From NCBI GenBank assembly GCA_964626885.1, contig CAZVJA010000049.1, positions 1-28,812 on the forward strand: a DNA stretch of 28,812 nt, in the 5' to 3' direction. This document shows, in pieces, positions 1 through 8,240 of the stretch. Made by a program: the position numbers and the translations under genes. Source of the DNA: CAZVJA01 sp964626885 (GTDB taxonomy: Bacteria; Planctomycetota; Planctomycetia; Planctomycetales; Planctomycetaceae). The notes beneath the pieces were generated by a model. The model saw only the letters and a list, made by a program, of their open reading frames with translations, had not been told where the DNA came from and did no database searches. Each line of letters opens with the position of its first letter. Position 1 is the stretch's first letter.

Positions 1-1052
1 CCTTGGCGCTTTCCGTCGGGCCGGCCCCGTGGCAGGTCGCTCAATCGACCGATTCAGAGTGGCTGGCGAATCCGCTCGTGCCGGGGGACATGTTGATTCT
101 CGCGAACGTTGCCGCTCTGCAGGAACAGCGCGCCCGGGAACTGCAATCGCTTGTGGAAGCTGGTCTGGGTCTGGTGATCTTTCCCGGCGAGCAGCTAGAT
201 CCAAACTCCTACAACGACGTGTTGTACCGCGAAGGTGCAGGCCTTTTGCCCGCGCGAATTAGCGGAATTCGCGATGAGGAATCGACCGGGCTCGTGGTGG
301 AACAATTCGCGGATTCTCCACTCTCGGCGTTGTTGCGCGTCTCCTCCGATTCCCTGGCGCGCATCAAGCCGCGGCGGATCATCGATGTTTCTCTCCCGAT
401 GGAAAAGAATGAGCAAGTTCGTATTTTGGCGCGATGGAACGATCCGCAGCAGTCTCCGGCGGTCATTGAAAAACGAGTGGGTCGTGGGCGGGTGTTGTTG
501 TGGACGATTACCGCCGACCGCAAATGGTGCGACTGGCCGACCGAACCGAGTTATTTGCTGGCGATGCGTCAGATGGCGATGTTGGTGGCGGCCCGCCCCG
601 CCGTGCGCAACAACTTCACCGCGGGAGAATCTTTGCGCGTGCCGGTTGATAAGGAAGCGACGCCTGCGGGTGCGACGTTGACGATCCCGGGTCAAGAAGA
701 GCCGCTCCCTCTCGCCGTGGACTCCAAAGCCGCGGATGGTCTGCAATTCCGGCACGACAAAACACGACGCGCCGGAGTTTACCAGGTGAAATGGCAGGAT
801 TCGGTGTTGGGTGAGGTTTCGCAACTTTTCGCTGCCAGTCCCGATCACCGCGAGAGCAATCTCGCGCCGCTCCCTCCGGCTCAACTTGAGCGACTCCTCG
901 GTCGGCTCAAGACCTCCCTCGTGAAGTTCGGTGGGGAGTCGGTCGAGATTTCGTCAAGCGCGTCCGAGTTGTGGCGCTCAGCCGTCATTGGTCTACTGGC
1001 GCTGGTGGTTATGGAAAGTACTTTGGCAGCCTGGGTGGGCCGGGAACGATGA
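1..1052 (+). CDS. BatA-like membrane protein, C-terminal part (5' end outside window)
   Basis: The reading frame is open from the left edge to TGA at 1050-1052, so the N-terminus is missing. The visible part (about 350 residues) contains a segment typical of the Bat/VWA-associated membrane proteins of planctomycetes: a Rossmann-like stretch (GDMLILANVAAL, then GLGLVIFPGEQLDP) and later a beta-rich region (RRAGVYQVKW). A single hydrophobic helix lies at the extreme C-terminus (VIGLLALVVMESTLAAWVG), which would anchor the bulk outside the membrane. The stop overlaps the next gene's ATG (ATGA), so the two are probably co-translated. In related genomes such genes follow MoxR ATPase and DUF58 genes, which would be upstream of this window (inference). 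Its molecular function is unknown. The family call rests on pattern recognition of the C-terminal half only. Confidence 0.7.
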   Translation, partial: LALSVGPAPWQVAQSTDSEWLANPLVPGDMLILANVAALQEQRARELQSLVEAGLGLVIFPGEQLDPNSYNDVLYREGAGLLPARISGIRDEESTGLVVEQFADSPLSALLRVSSDSLARIKPRRIIDVSLPMEKNEQVRILARWNDPQQSPAVIEKRVGRGRVLLWTITADRKWCDWPTEPSYLLAMRQMAMLVAARPAVRNNFTAGESLRVPVDKEATPAGATLTIPGQEEPLPLAVDSKAADGLQFRHDKTRRAGVYQVKWQDSVLGEVSQLFAASPDHRESNLAPLPPAQLERLLGRLKTSLVKFGGESVEISSSASELWRSAVIGLLALVVMESTLAAWVGRER

Positions 1053-3466
1053 TCGAACGCATCGCCAACTGGCTGATCGGTGCGGATTCCGGAAGTACCT
1101 CCGGCGAAGGGCGATTGCGCCTGGAGTGGCTGGCGTTCCCGGGCGGCGATCGCGCGCTGGTCGTGCTACTGCTTCTGGTCGCAGCGCTGGCCGGAATCTG
1201 GTGGTTGTATCGTTGGGAAGCACGGAATTTGAATTTCGGGGCGAGGTTGCTGCTGTCGGTATTCCGGGCTGGCGTGTTGTTTGCCGTGTTGGCCATGTTG
1301 CTCGAACCGGTGCTGGTTCGCAGCATGCAGGAGTTCATTCCCTCGCATCTCATCGTGCTGTTGGACACATCGGAGTCAATGGGCCTCAAGGATGCGTGGC
1401 GGGACGAAAGCAGCGCCGCCGCCTTGGGGCAGCAACTTCAACTTAACCTCGACGGGCTGCGGCGAAAAACCCGCCTCGAGCTGGCGTGGGAGATTCTGAA
1501 TAAGCATTTGAAAAACGAGCTGACTGCGGGGGGAGACCGCATCGTTCACGTGCATTCGTTTTCTGAAAGGTTGGAAAGTACACCTCTGCCCGAGGATGCC
1601 TCGCAGGTTCCCGCGGCAACCGGACGAACGACAGCGATCGGGACGTCGCTCCGACAGGCTCTGGCGGCCTATCGAGGGCTCCCCGTGGCGGGAGTATTGC
1701 TGATCAGCGATGGTCAGTCGAACGGAGGCGAATCGGCCATCTCCGCGTCTCAGGCTGCTGCTGACGAAGGAGTCACGCTGGTTGCCATGGCCGCCGGAAC
1801 GACCGATGGGCCAAGAAATGCGGCAATCAAGACGCTCGATGCCAGTCCGGTCGTTTTCGAGCGAGACACAAACCGCGTGAATGTCGTGGTGGAATCGCGC
1901 GGACTCTCGGAGACACCCGCAACCATTACGTTGGAGCGTCGCCGCGGTAACGATCCCTGGCAAGAAATCGGCAGGGAAGCGATCACTTTGGGGACCGACA
2001 ATCGTCTGACCACCGTTGTGTTCGACTACACGGAAGATCAACCCGGTCGCCTGCAGGTGCGTGCCCGTGTCGAGGATCTCGGGGCGGAGCTGACAACCGA
2101 CGACAACACCTCGATGGCCGACGTACGCGTGATTCCGCAGAAGATTCGCGTGCTGTTAGTCGCTGGGTCCGCGTTCCCCGAAGTTCAGTTCTTGAGAAAC
2201 GCGCTGATGCGCGACAAAACGATCGAGGTCTCGACCTGGCTGATGGCCGCCGATGAAACTTACGAGCATCCCGGAACAATTCCGATCCAACGGCTTCCCA
2301 ATACGCAGGAGGAGCTCGATCAGATGGATTGCGTAGTGCTCTACGATCCCGATCCGGAACGCTGGCCGGAGAATTTTCCGGAGTTGCTCTCGCGCTTTGT
2401 CGGCCATGCCGGCGGAGGGCTGGTCTACATCGCGGGAGAAATGCACACGGCTCAGCTTTTCGAACAGCAGGATGATCCGGCGATGAAATGGCTGTCGTTG
2501 CTGCCGGTGGTCCGCGAGCCGGGATTGTTTCGCAGCGAAGTACAAATGCGATTGAGCGCGCAATCTCCCTGGCAACTGCGGGTCACTCCCGATGGGCGCG
2601 ACGATCCGGTGTTCGCATTTTCCGAAAACCGAGAAGAAAACAGCCGAGTGCTCGAAAATCTGCCCGGCATGTTCTGGCACTTTTCGGTCACCCGCGCCAA
2701 GCCGGGGGCATTGGTGTTGGCGCAACATGGCGATCCGCGAATGCAGAACGAATACGGCCCGGAAGTATTGCTGGCGACTCAGCTCGTCGGTCCCGGGCGA
2801 ACCTTCTTCGTGGGATTCGACAGCACATACCGCTGGCGGTTCCTCAACGAACAGTACTTCGACGGTTTCTGGGCACGTCTCATCGGCAGGGCGGGGCGGA
2901 ACAAACAACTGGGAGGGAATTACCCATTCCGGCTGACCGCCGACCGCGCCGTCTATCGACCAGGCAGCCAAGCCAGGATCTCGGCGAGGTTCATCGACCC
3001 CACATCCATGGACCCCGCATTACGAATGTTGCACGGGGAGATTGAGCGCGGCGACGAGGAGCCGGTGCCAATTACGCTCGAACCCGGCTCATCGTCCGAT
3101 GAGTTTGTGACGTCGTACACATTCACCCGTGCGGGTCCACATCTTGTGCGGGTTTGGGCCGGCGACGACGCGGCACGCGGGCAGACGAAGGCGGCAACGC
3201 TGCCGTTGAAAGTCGAACTCCCCAACCTTGAGTACGAAAATCCCGTCCTCGACCAGGCCCGTTTGGAGTCGATGGCGGCGGAAACGGGGGGTGAGGTCGT
3301 TCGGCTGTCCGACAGTGATGCGGCCGCAGCCGCGTTCAAAACCAGGCGCGTAACCCGTGTCTTTGAAGAACGGCGGGAGTTATGGAACGCTCCTATTTTG
3401 TTCGGCACCATTTTTCTATTGCTGCTGGCGGAATGGCTGGTCCGCAAACGGCATCGTCTGATTTGA
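1049..3466 (+). CDS. VWA-domain membrane protein with glutamine-amidotransferase-like region
   Basis: This protein has 805 residues. The start chosen is the ATG at 1049 that overlaps the previous stop; an in-frame ATG at 971 would add 26 residues lying inside the upstream gene. There are two N-terminal transmembrane helices (about residues 36-54 and 66-88). A von Willebrand A domain follows with an intact metal-binding site: DTSES at 106-110, a downstream Thr in TTAIGTSL, and Asp in LLISDGQSNGG. The middle contains a class-I-amidotransferase-like fold seen in planctomycete VWA proteins (VLLVAGSAFPEVQFLRNAL, then GGGLVYIAGE), without an obvious catalytic Cys. A final transmembrane helix lies near the C-terminus (ILFGTIFLLLLAEWLV). 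It probably works with the preceding BatA-like protein as a membrane-bound metal-dependent adhesion or assembly complex. That role is inferred from family context, not shown. Confidence 0.8.
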   Translation: MIERIANWLIGADSGSTSGEGRLRLEWLAFPGGDRALVVLLLLVAALAGIWWLYRWEARNLNFGARLLLSVFRAGVLFAVLAMLLEPVLVRSMQEFIPSHLIVLLDTSESMGLKDAWRDESSAAALGQQLQLNLDGLRRKTRLELAWEILNKHLKNELTAGGDRIVHVHSFSERLESTPLPEDASQVPAATGRTTAIGTSLRQALAAYRGLPVAGVLLISDGQSNGGESAISASQAAADEGVTLVAMAAGTTDGPRNAAIKTLDASPVVFERDTNRVNVVVESRGLSETPATITLERRRGNDPWQEIGREAITLGTDNRLTTVVFDYTEDQPGRLQVRARVEDLGAELTTDDNTSMADVRVIPQKIRVLLVAGSAFPEVQFLRNALMRDKTIEVSTWLMAADETYEHPGTIPIQRLPNTQEELDQMDCVVLYDPDPERWPENFPELLSRFVGHAGGGLVYIAGEMHTAQLFEQQDDPAMKWLSLLPVVREPGLFRSEVQMRLSAQSPWQLRVTPDGRDDPVFAFSENREENSRVLENLPGMFWHFSVTRAKPGALVLAQHGDPRMQNEYGPEVLLATQLVGPGRTFFVGFDSTYRWRFLNEQYFDGFWARLIGRAGRNKQLGGNYPFRLTADRAVYRPGSQARISARFIDPTSMDPALRMLHGEIERGDEEPVPITLEPGSSSDEFVTSYTFTRAGPHLVRVWAGDDAARGQTKAATLPLKVELPNLEYENPVLDQARLESMAAETGGEVVRLSDSDAAAAAFKTRRVTRVFEERRELWNAPILFGTIFLLLLAEWLVRKRHRLI

Positions 3467-3572
3467 ACATTATCGAACAAGAAAATAGGTTGACCCGTTT
3501 CGAAAGACACCACGTCCGGGACTTCGGCGACGAGTTTTGATTTCAGAGGCGAGACGACTACAGAGGCCAGAC

Positions 3573-5897
3573 ATGGCGGCAATTACTCCCGACGACTTTT
3601 CCGACGGCACTCGTTCTTCGGAAGATCTGGCATCGTTGCGCGCGCGTCTCACCGGCCGGCTGAACGAATTCCGCGGCCGGGTCCGCTGGCAAGTCGGCCT
3701 GGAAGGATTGGCACGCATCGCCGGTGCACTACTCGGCCTGGGACTGCTGGGACTCGTGCTCGACATCTGGCTGGAGTTGAGCATTGTCGCCCGGATGCTA
3801 TTTCTGATCGTCATCGCTGTCGTGGTCTTGATGCTCGGCTGGCGGTATCTGATCCATCCGTTACGCGTGCCATGGACTCCGATCGACCTGGCTGCCGCGC
3901 TGGATCGTGTCGGCCGCAGGAACGCCGCACAGGCGATCGCCCCGCGCGTCGCCACAGTATTGCAATTGTCCGCGCATCCTGATCTGAAATGGAAGCCGTC
4001 GCAGGTACTGATCGAGCGAGCGGTGCGCCACAGTTATTCGTGGCTGGATCGCACGAATTTTGTCGAACACCTGAATCGCCGTCATTTTGTATATTGCCTC
4101 GCGGCGCTGGCCGGAACGGTGCTGTTTCCAACGCTGCTGGCCGCGGCCTTTCCGACGACAGCCCGATTGTGGGCCAACCGCTGGCTTCTGGGATCGAACA
4201 CACCCTGGCCTCGGTATACGACTATCCGCATCATCGGTGAAAAAGAAAATCGGTTGATCGTTCCGAGGGGAGAAGCAGCGTTGCTGCGTGTCCTCGTCAG
4301 CGACGAGCGCCGCCCGACCGAAACCGTTTGGCTGCGGCAGGAAGACGCGGATGGGAACTCCGAAACAGTTGTTCTCGAAAGCTACGGAGGAGGGGAGTTT
4401 CGACGGGAGCTTCCGCCGCTCGACGAGCCCGTGACAATCTCGGTCTGGGGAGGGGACGGACGGATCGGTCCCATTACGGTCGATCCGCTCGATCGCCCTC
4501 GGATCAACGAATTAAAGCTCGTCTATCGCAGCCCGCGTGATTCGTCGCCGCACGCCCACGATTTCAGCGGCGAAGACAGCAACCTCGCGCTGTTCGCGCA
4601 AACCGATGCCGAGTTGACTCTCGTGGCAAACGTTCCTATCGACAACGTCGAAATGACGACGGAATCCCCGGGCCTCAATACGTTCGCACGGGTCGATGAG
4701 CGAACGTTCAAGACCACCTGGAAGCATAATGCTCCAGTACGAATGCGCGTTGCGCTCACCGCTTCGGAATCGGGGCTCGTCTCGCATCCCCGTCCCATCG
4801 CCGTGGGACTGAAAGGGGACCAGCCTCCGACTGTCAGCCTCAGCCACACCGGCGTCGGCTCGCGTGTGACCGCGGTTGCGACGATCCCCTTGAAGGTGCT
4901 TGCGCGTGATGATCTGGGCTTGTTGTCAGTCGTGTTGCACGGCGATTCTGTCGCCGGTTCAACAACAACGACTCCTCCGGCGACCAATACTCAACACACT
5001 GCTCCGTTACCCGGCGGCTCGACGGAATCCGAGGGATCGCCTAATCCCGCGACCACAGCCAGCCCTGCTTCCGCGGATACAAATCCATCAACTTCATCAG
5101 TTCCAGATTCCCACGCAATGACTGCTAAATCGGATTTGCCGGCAGCACGTCCTCCCGCAACAGCTGCCGTTTCACTGTTCGGTCCCAAACCGACATCGCC
5201 CGAAACAACGGTCGAAAAGTTACACGATTGGCAGCTTGAGCCGTTGCAGCTTCATCCGGGGGACGTTGTCCGTTTCTTCGCGGAAACGACCGATGACTGC
5301 CACCTGGGACCGCAAACGGTTCGCTCGCGGACGGTCGCATTTCGTGTTGTTGCGGCGGAAGAATTGTTCCGCGAGATTCTGGTGCGCCAGCAACAGCTCA
5401 GGGCACGGCTTAGAAAGGCCACCGACGAAGCCGAAAATCAGCGCGATCAGCTGCGCGTCGCGGAGCTGCCGCAACAAGCCGGCGAGTTCTTACGCCGTCA
5501 TCGACTCATTCAACGTGAAGTCTGGCAAGTTCATAAAGCTCTCGAAGACTCGGCGACGGAGATGCGGCTGAATCGGCTCGGGGGCCCGGAGACTCACGAG
5601 TTGATGGCACGGCAAATCGTCGAGCCGCTTGGACGTGTGCACGACTGGCTGCTCTCGGCACAGCGGGAAGCGATGGAAGGTCTTGGACAATCCGAGGCAG
5701 AGCCCCTCGAAACGACCGTGCGGCGGCAGGAGGCGATTCTGGCGGCTCTTCAGGGAGTGCTCGCCAACATGCGGCAATGGGACAGCTTTATTGACGTGGT
5801 CAATCAGTTGAATTCAGTAATCAAACTGGAACAGCGAATCCGCGATAACACTGAGCAGATGCGTAAATCCCAGTTCGAGAGCATTTTTGACAAGTAG
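3573..5897 (+). CDS. Large membrane protein with coiled-coil C-terminus (DUF4175-like)
   Basis: This protein has 774 residues. ATG at 3573 is preferred, with a purine-rich AGAGG about 8 nt upstream; a TTG at 3537 would add 12 residues. Two adjacent hydrophobic helices lie near residues 45-98 (GALLGLGLLGLVLDIWL, then FLIVIAVVVLMLG), and a third near 170-190. The extracytoplasmic part is beta-rich. It is interrupted at about residues 460-545 by a Thr/Pro/Ser/Ala-rich linker of low complexity. A long charged coiled coil (about 600-770, rich in Arg, Glu, Gln) ends the protein. The layout resembles DUF4175-type planctomycete proteins found next to VWA/Bat genes, but I recognise no catalytic motif. 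A 106-nt gap separates it from the VWA gene; I see no convincing promoter there, so it may be read from the upstream transcript. Confidence 0.7.
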   Translation: MAAITPDDFSDGTRSSEDLASLRARLTGRLNEFRGRVRWQVGLEGLARIAGALLGLGLLGLVLDIWLELSIVARMLFLIVIAVVVLMLGWRYLIHPLRVPWTPIDLAAALDRVGRRNAAQAIAPRVATVLQLSAHPDLKWKPSQVLIERAVRHSYSWLDRTNFVEHLNRRHFVYCLAALAGTVLFPTLLAAAFPTTARLWANRWLLGSNTPWPRYTTIRIIGEKENRLIVPRGEAALLRVLVSDERRPTETVWLRQEDADGNSETVVLESYGGGEFRRELPPLDEPVTISVWGGDGRIGPITVDPLDRPRINELKLVYRSPRDSSPHAHDFSGEDSNLALFAQTDAELTLVANVPIDNVEMTTESPGLNTFARVDERTFKTTWKHNAPVRMRVALTASESGLVSHPRPIAVGLKGDQPPTVSLSHTGVGSRVTAVATIPLKVLARDDLGLLSVVLHGDSVAGSTTTTPPATNTQHTAPLPGGSTESEGSPNPATTASPASADTNPSTSSVPDSHAMTAKSDLPAARPPATAAVSLFGPKPTSPETTVEKLHDWQLEPLQLHPGDVVRFFAETTDDCHLGPQTVRSRTVAFRVVAAEELFREILVRQQQLRARLRKATDEAENQRDQLRVAELPQQAGEFLRRHRLIQREVWQVHKALEDSATEMRLNRLGGPETHELMARQIVEPLGRVHDWLLSAQREAMEGLGQSEAEPLETTVRRQEAILAALQGVLANMRQWDSFIDVVNQLNSVIKLEQRIRDNTEQMRKSQFESIFDK

Positions 5898-5935
5898 CAA
5901 CTTGTACCGCGGAAGTGCTAATATTTAAACAGGCC

Positions 5936-5963
5936 TTCGCAATCAAGGAATTTCGGGTATTAT
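5936..5963 (+). promoter_or_regulatory. Possible sigma70-like promoter for the coiled-coil protein gene
   Basis: TTCGCA at 5936-5941 (4 of 6 consensus positions) and TATTAT at 5958-5963 (5 of 6) are separated by 16 nt. They sit in the 126-nt gap ahead of the gene at 6024, in a locally AT-richer stretch. This is a pattern match only, with no experimental support. Confidence 0.25.
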
Positions 5964-6010
5964 TAAGGATCAACGCGGACGCGTCCTCTGGTCGGCGACT
6001 CGATTCTTCG

Positions 6011-6017
6011 AGAGGAG
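6011..6017 (+). promoter_or_regulatory. Strong ribosome binding site
   Basis: AGAGGAG lies 6 nt before ATG at 6024 and fixes that start codon. Confidence 0.7.
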
Positions 6018-6023
6018 TGGAAC

Positions 6024-7535
6024 ATGTCGCGATGGAACATGATCGTGCGATTGCTGACAGTCACGGTGGGCGTGTTCTGTTTCGGTATCGAAGTCAAATT
6101 GCTTGCGAAAGAAATACGTCCTCCGGTCGAGGCGACGAAACCGATCATTGATGCCGAGCGAACGACCGCGTCGGACGTGACGGGGATTCGCGGTTCCGGT
6201 GAAGTTGCTCGCGAAGAACAGGTCCGCTTTGAGCAGGACAAAGCCCAGGCGCATATGCGTGAACTCGAGGACCGGATGTTCCGTCTGGCGGAACTGATCC
6301 GCGAGTTGCAGCCGGACGATTCGGCCCGGCTGTTGATTGGCGTGCGAAGGGCGCGCGAGCAGTTGATCGTCGAGCAAATGCATCAGGCTTCGGAGCTTGT
6401 CGCGAAACTTGATCTGGTTACCGCCAGCGTCGAGCAGAAAGAGATTATCGGCAAGCTGGAGGAGTTAAAGCGTCTGCTCTTGACGGCGGATCTCGATCTT
6501 GAGTTGAAACTCGAACAACTTCGCAAGGTGCGTGACGCCCGCGAGAAGCTGGAAAAGCTGATTGCCCGCGAGCAACAGCAACAAAATCAGACGGAAAGTT
6601 TGGCCAAGGCGCTTCCCAAGAATCCGGCAGCCGCGCTGGAGTCGCTCCACTCCGGAGAGAAAGCCAACAAGCGGATGAGCGAGGATCTCGAGCAGACCGC
6701 CAAACGAATGGGACCGTCGGCGGCCTCTGCCACCGGAGCGCTGAGTGGTGCTTCGAAGTGCATGGGAGGGGCCTGCAATTCACTCGGGCAATCTAAGCCG
6801 GGCGAAGCAAAGGATCAGCAGAAAGATGCACTCGACAAGTTGGCCCAGGCTCGCCAGGAAATGCAGAAGCTGGAAGAAAAGCTGCGTAAGGAAGTCGAGT
6901 CTCTCGCCCGCCAGCGGGTGATGGAATACCTCACGAAGATGATCGCGCAGCAGCGCCAGGTTCGCGAAACGACCGAGAAGCTCGCGTCGCGCGTTGCCGA
7001 GAAGCAAAAGCAGGCGGTACTCGCCGTTCGCCAACTCGCTCCGGCCGAGAATGCAATTTCTGAACTATGCAAGGAAGCGATTGAACTGGTGGAAACGACG
7101 CAATTCAGCGTGGTTCTGCCCACAGCGCTCGATCAGGTGGATTCGCAGATGATCTCGGTTGCCGATCGCCTTCGCGAAGGACAAGCCAACGATGAGGTCA
7201 TCGCGGACGAAAAACGGATCGAGGCCGATTTGCAGGCCTTGCTCGATGCGATGAAGGACGCGTCTGCTCCATCGAGCGGCAAGTCGGGGCAGTGCAAGGG
7301 TTGTAAAGGGAACCAGAACACCCTGCTGGCGGAAGTCAAAATGCTGCGATGGATGCAGACCGGCGTCCATAAAGACACAAAAAAGGTCGACGAATTGAAA
7401 GGGCAGGGAAAGATTTCGGCGGAGACTCTTGCGGAAGATTCCGCCAAGCTCGCGCGCCGGCAAGAAACCCTGCGGGAGATGACCAACAAACTGCACAGCA
7501 AGACCTGTCCGCATTGTCTGGAGGGAGGTGAATGA
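6024..7535 (+). CDS. Secreted coiled-coil protein with two CxxC pairs
   Basis: This protein has 503 residues. A cleavable signal peptide is likely at residues 1-27 (MIVRLLTVTVGVFCFGI). The rest is almost entirely heptad-rich helix with many Glu, Lys, Arg and Gln residues, broken near residues 215-260 by a small Gly/Ser/Ala region with two cysteines (CMGGACN). Close to the C-terminus are CKGCKGN and, about 75 residues later, CPHC just before the end. The two CxxC pairs could bind zinc or form disulfides; if exported, disulfides or a structural metal are both possible. The last codons overlap the next start (ATG at 7532 shares bases with TGA at 7533-7535), so the two are probably translationally coupled and functionally paired. 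No enzyme family is recognised. Such long periplasmic coiled coils are common next to planctomycete Bat-like clusters (inference). Confidence 0.75.
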   Translation: MSRWNMIVRLLTVTVGVFCFGIEVKLLAKEIRPPVEATKPIIDAERTTASDVTGIRGSGEVAREEQVRFEQDKAQAHMRELEDRMFRLAELIRELQPDDSARLLIGVRRAREQLIVEQMHQASELVAKLDLVTASVEQKEIIGKLEELKRLLLTADLDLELKLEQLRKVRDAREKLEKLIAREQQQQNQTESLAKALPKNPAAALESLHSGEKANKRMSEDLEQTAKRMGPSAASATGALSGASKCMGGACNSLGQSKPGEAKDQQKDALDKLAQARQEMQKLEEKLRKEVESLARQRVMEYLTKMIAQQRQVRETTEKLASRVAEKQKQAVLAVRQLAPAENAISELCKEAIELVETTQFSVVLPTALDQVDSQMISVADRLREGQANDEVIADEKRIEADLQALLDAMKDASAPSSGKSGQCKGCKGNQNTLLAEVKMLRWMQTGVHKDTKKVDELKGQGKISAETLAEDSAKLARRQETLREMTNKLHSKTCPHCLEGGE

Positions 7536-8239
7536 TGCGACACAGCCAATTCATCATGCGGGCCGTCGCAATATGGGGATCTGTTGTCGTGCTCACCGGT
7601 GTGACTGCCCGAGCCTTCGAGGTGCCCACGTCCAATCGAGGACCGATCGCGGCTCAGAGACCTGTTGTGAAAGCAGACGTCTCGACTCCGCGTCCAGAAA
7701 AACAAGTCGCAGACGGTGCGGACGAGTTCAAGCCGGCCAGCAGTCGTCCCTCAGGGGCAACTTCCACTACGGCGGTCGGGGGGACGGCGGAATGGCTGAA
7801 AGACCCCTTCCGCCATCTCGCTTCCGACATGGCTGACGTCGTTGCGGATCTCGGCAAAGAGGAGACTCACGTTCCCGCGACCCAGACGCAGCCGCGCGTG
7901 CTGTCGCGGCTCGACGTGCTCGTCGAAATGCTCGAGAAAGCGTGCAAAAAAGGGGGGGGTGGAGCCGCAGGGGCCAATCCGACTCGTCCGGCGGACGTAT
8001 CGACATTGGGAGGCGGACCGGGTGGGCGCGGGCCGTTACGAAATCCCGATCAAAGCCGCAAAAATTGGGCGTCCCTGACTCCCAAGGAGCGCGAGAAAGT
8101 TCTCCAGTCGCAATCGCAGGGGTTCCCGCCGGGTTACGAAGATCTGCTGGCGGAATACTTCCGGCGACTGGCTCAGGGAGAAACTCCGGCGGAAATGAAG
8201 GCCTCCGGAGAAAAGTCCTCGGGACCAGCGGGCCGGTAA
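7532..8239 (+). CDS. Small secreted hypothetical protein
   Basis: This protein has 235 residues. Tandem ATGs occur at 7532 and 7535 behind a perfect GGAGGTGA; the spacing favours the second, while the overlap with the previous stop points to the first. A signal peptide is visible (VAIWGSVVVLTGVTARAFE). A disordered Ala/Thr/Pro linker follows, then a helix (LSRLDVLVEMLEKACKK), a Gly-rich stretch, and a conserved-looking end: WASLTPKEREKVLQS, then GFPPGYEDLLAEYFRRLA. I recognise this tail as recurrent in planctomycete proteins of unknown function, often beside VWA/coiled-coil genes. The Gly stretch is encoded by a run of six A then eight G at 7946-7959. The frame is intact across it here, since recognisable sequence follows on the far side. 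Confidence 0.7.
   Translation: MMRHSQFIMRAVAIWGSVVVLTGVTARAFEVPTSNRGPIAAQRPVVKADVSTPRPEKQVADGADEFKPASSRPSGATSTTAVGGTAEWLKDPFRHLASDMADVVADLGKEETHVPATQTQPRVLSRLDVLVEMLEKACKKGGGGAAGANPTRPADVSTLGGGPGGRGPLRNPDQSRKNWASLTPKEREKVLQSQSQGFPPGYEDLLAEYFRRLAQGETPAEMKASGEKSSGPAGR
7946..7959 (+). repeat. A6G8 homopolymer run inside a coding region
   Basis: Six A (7946-7951) are followed directly by eight G (7952-7959). They encode Lys-Lys-Gly-Gly with the last two G entering a GGT codon. Such runs are prone to replication or transcription slippage. A shifted frame would stop at about 8078 or run to about 8307. Confidence 0.9.
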
Positions 8240-8240
8240 C

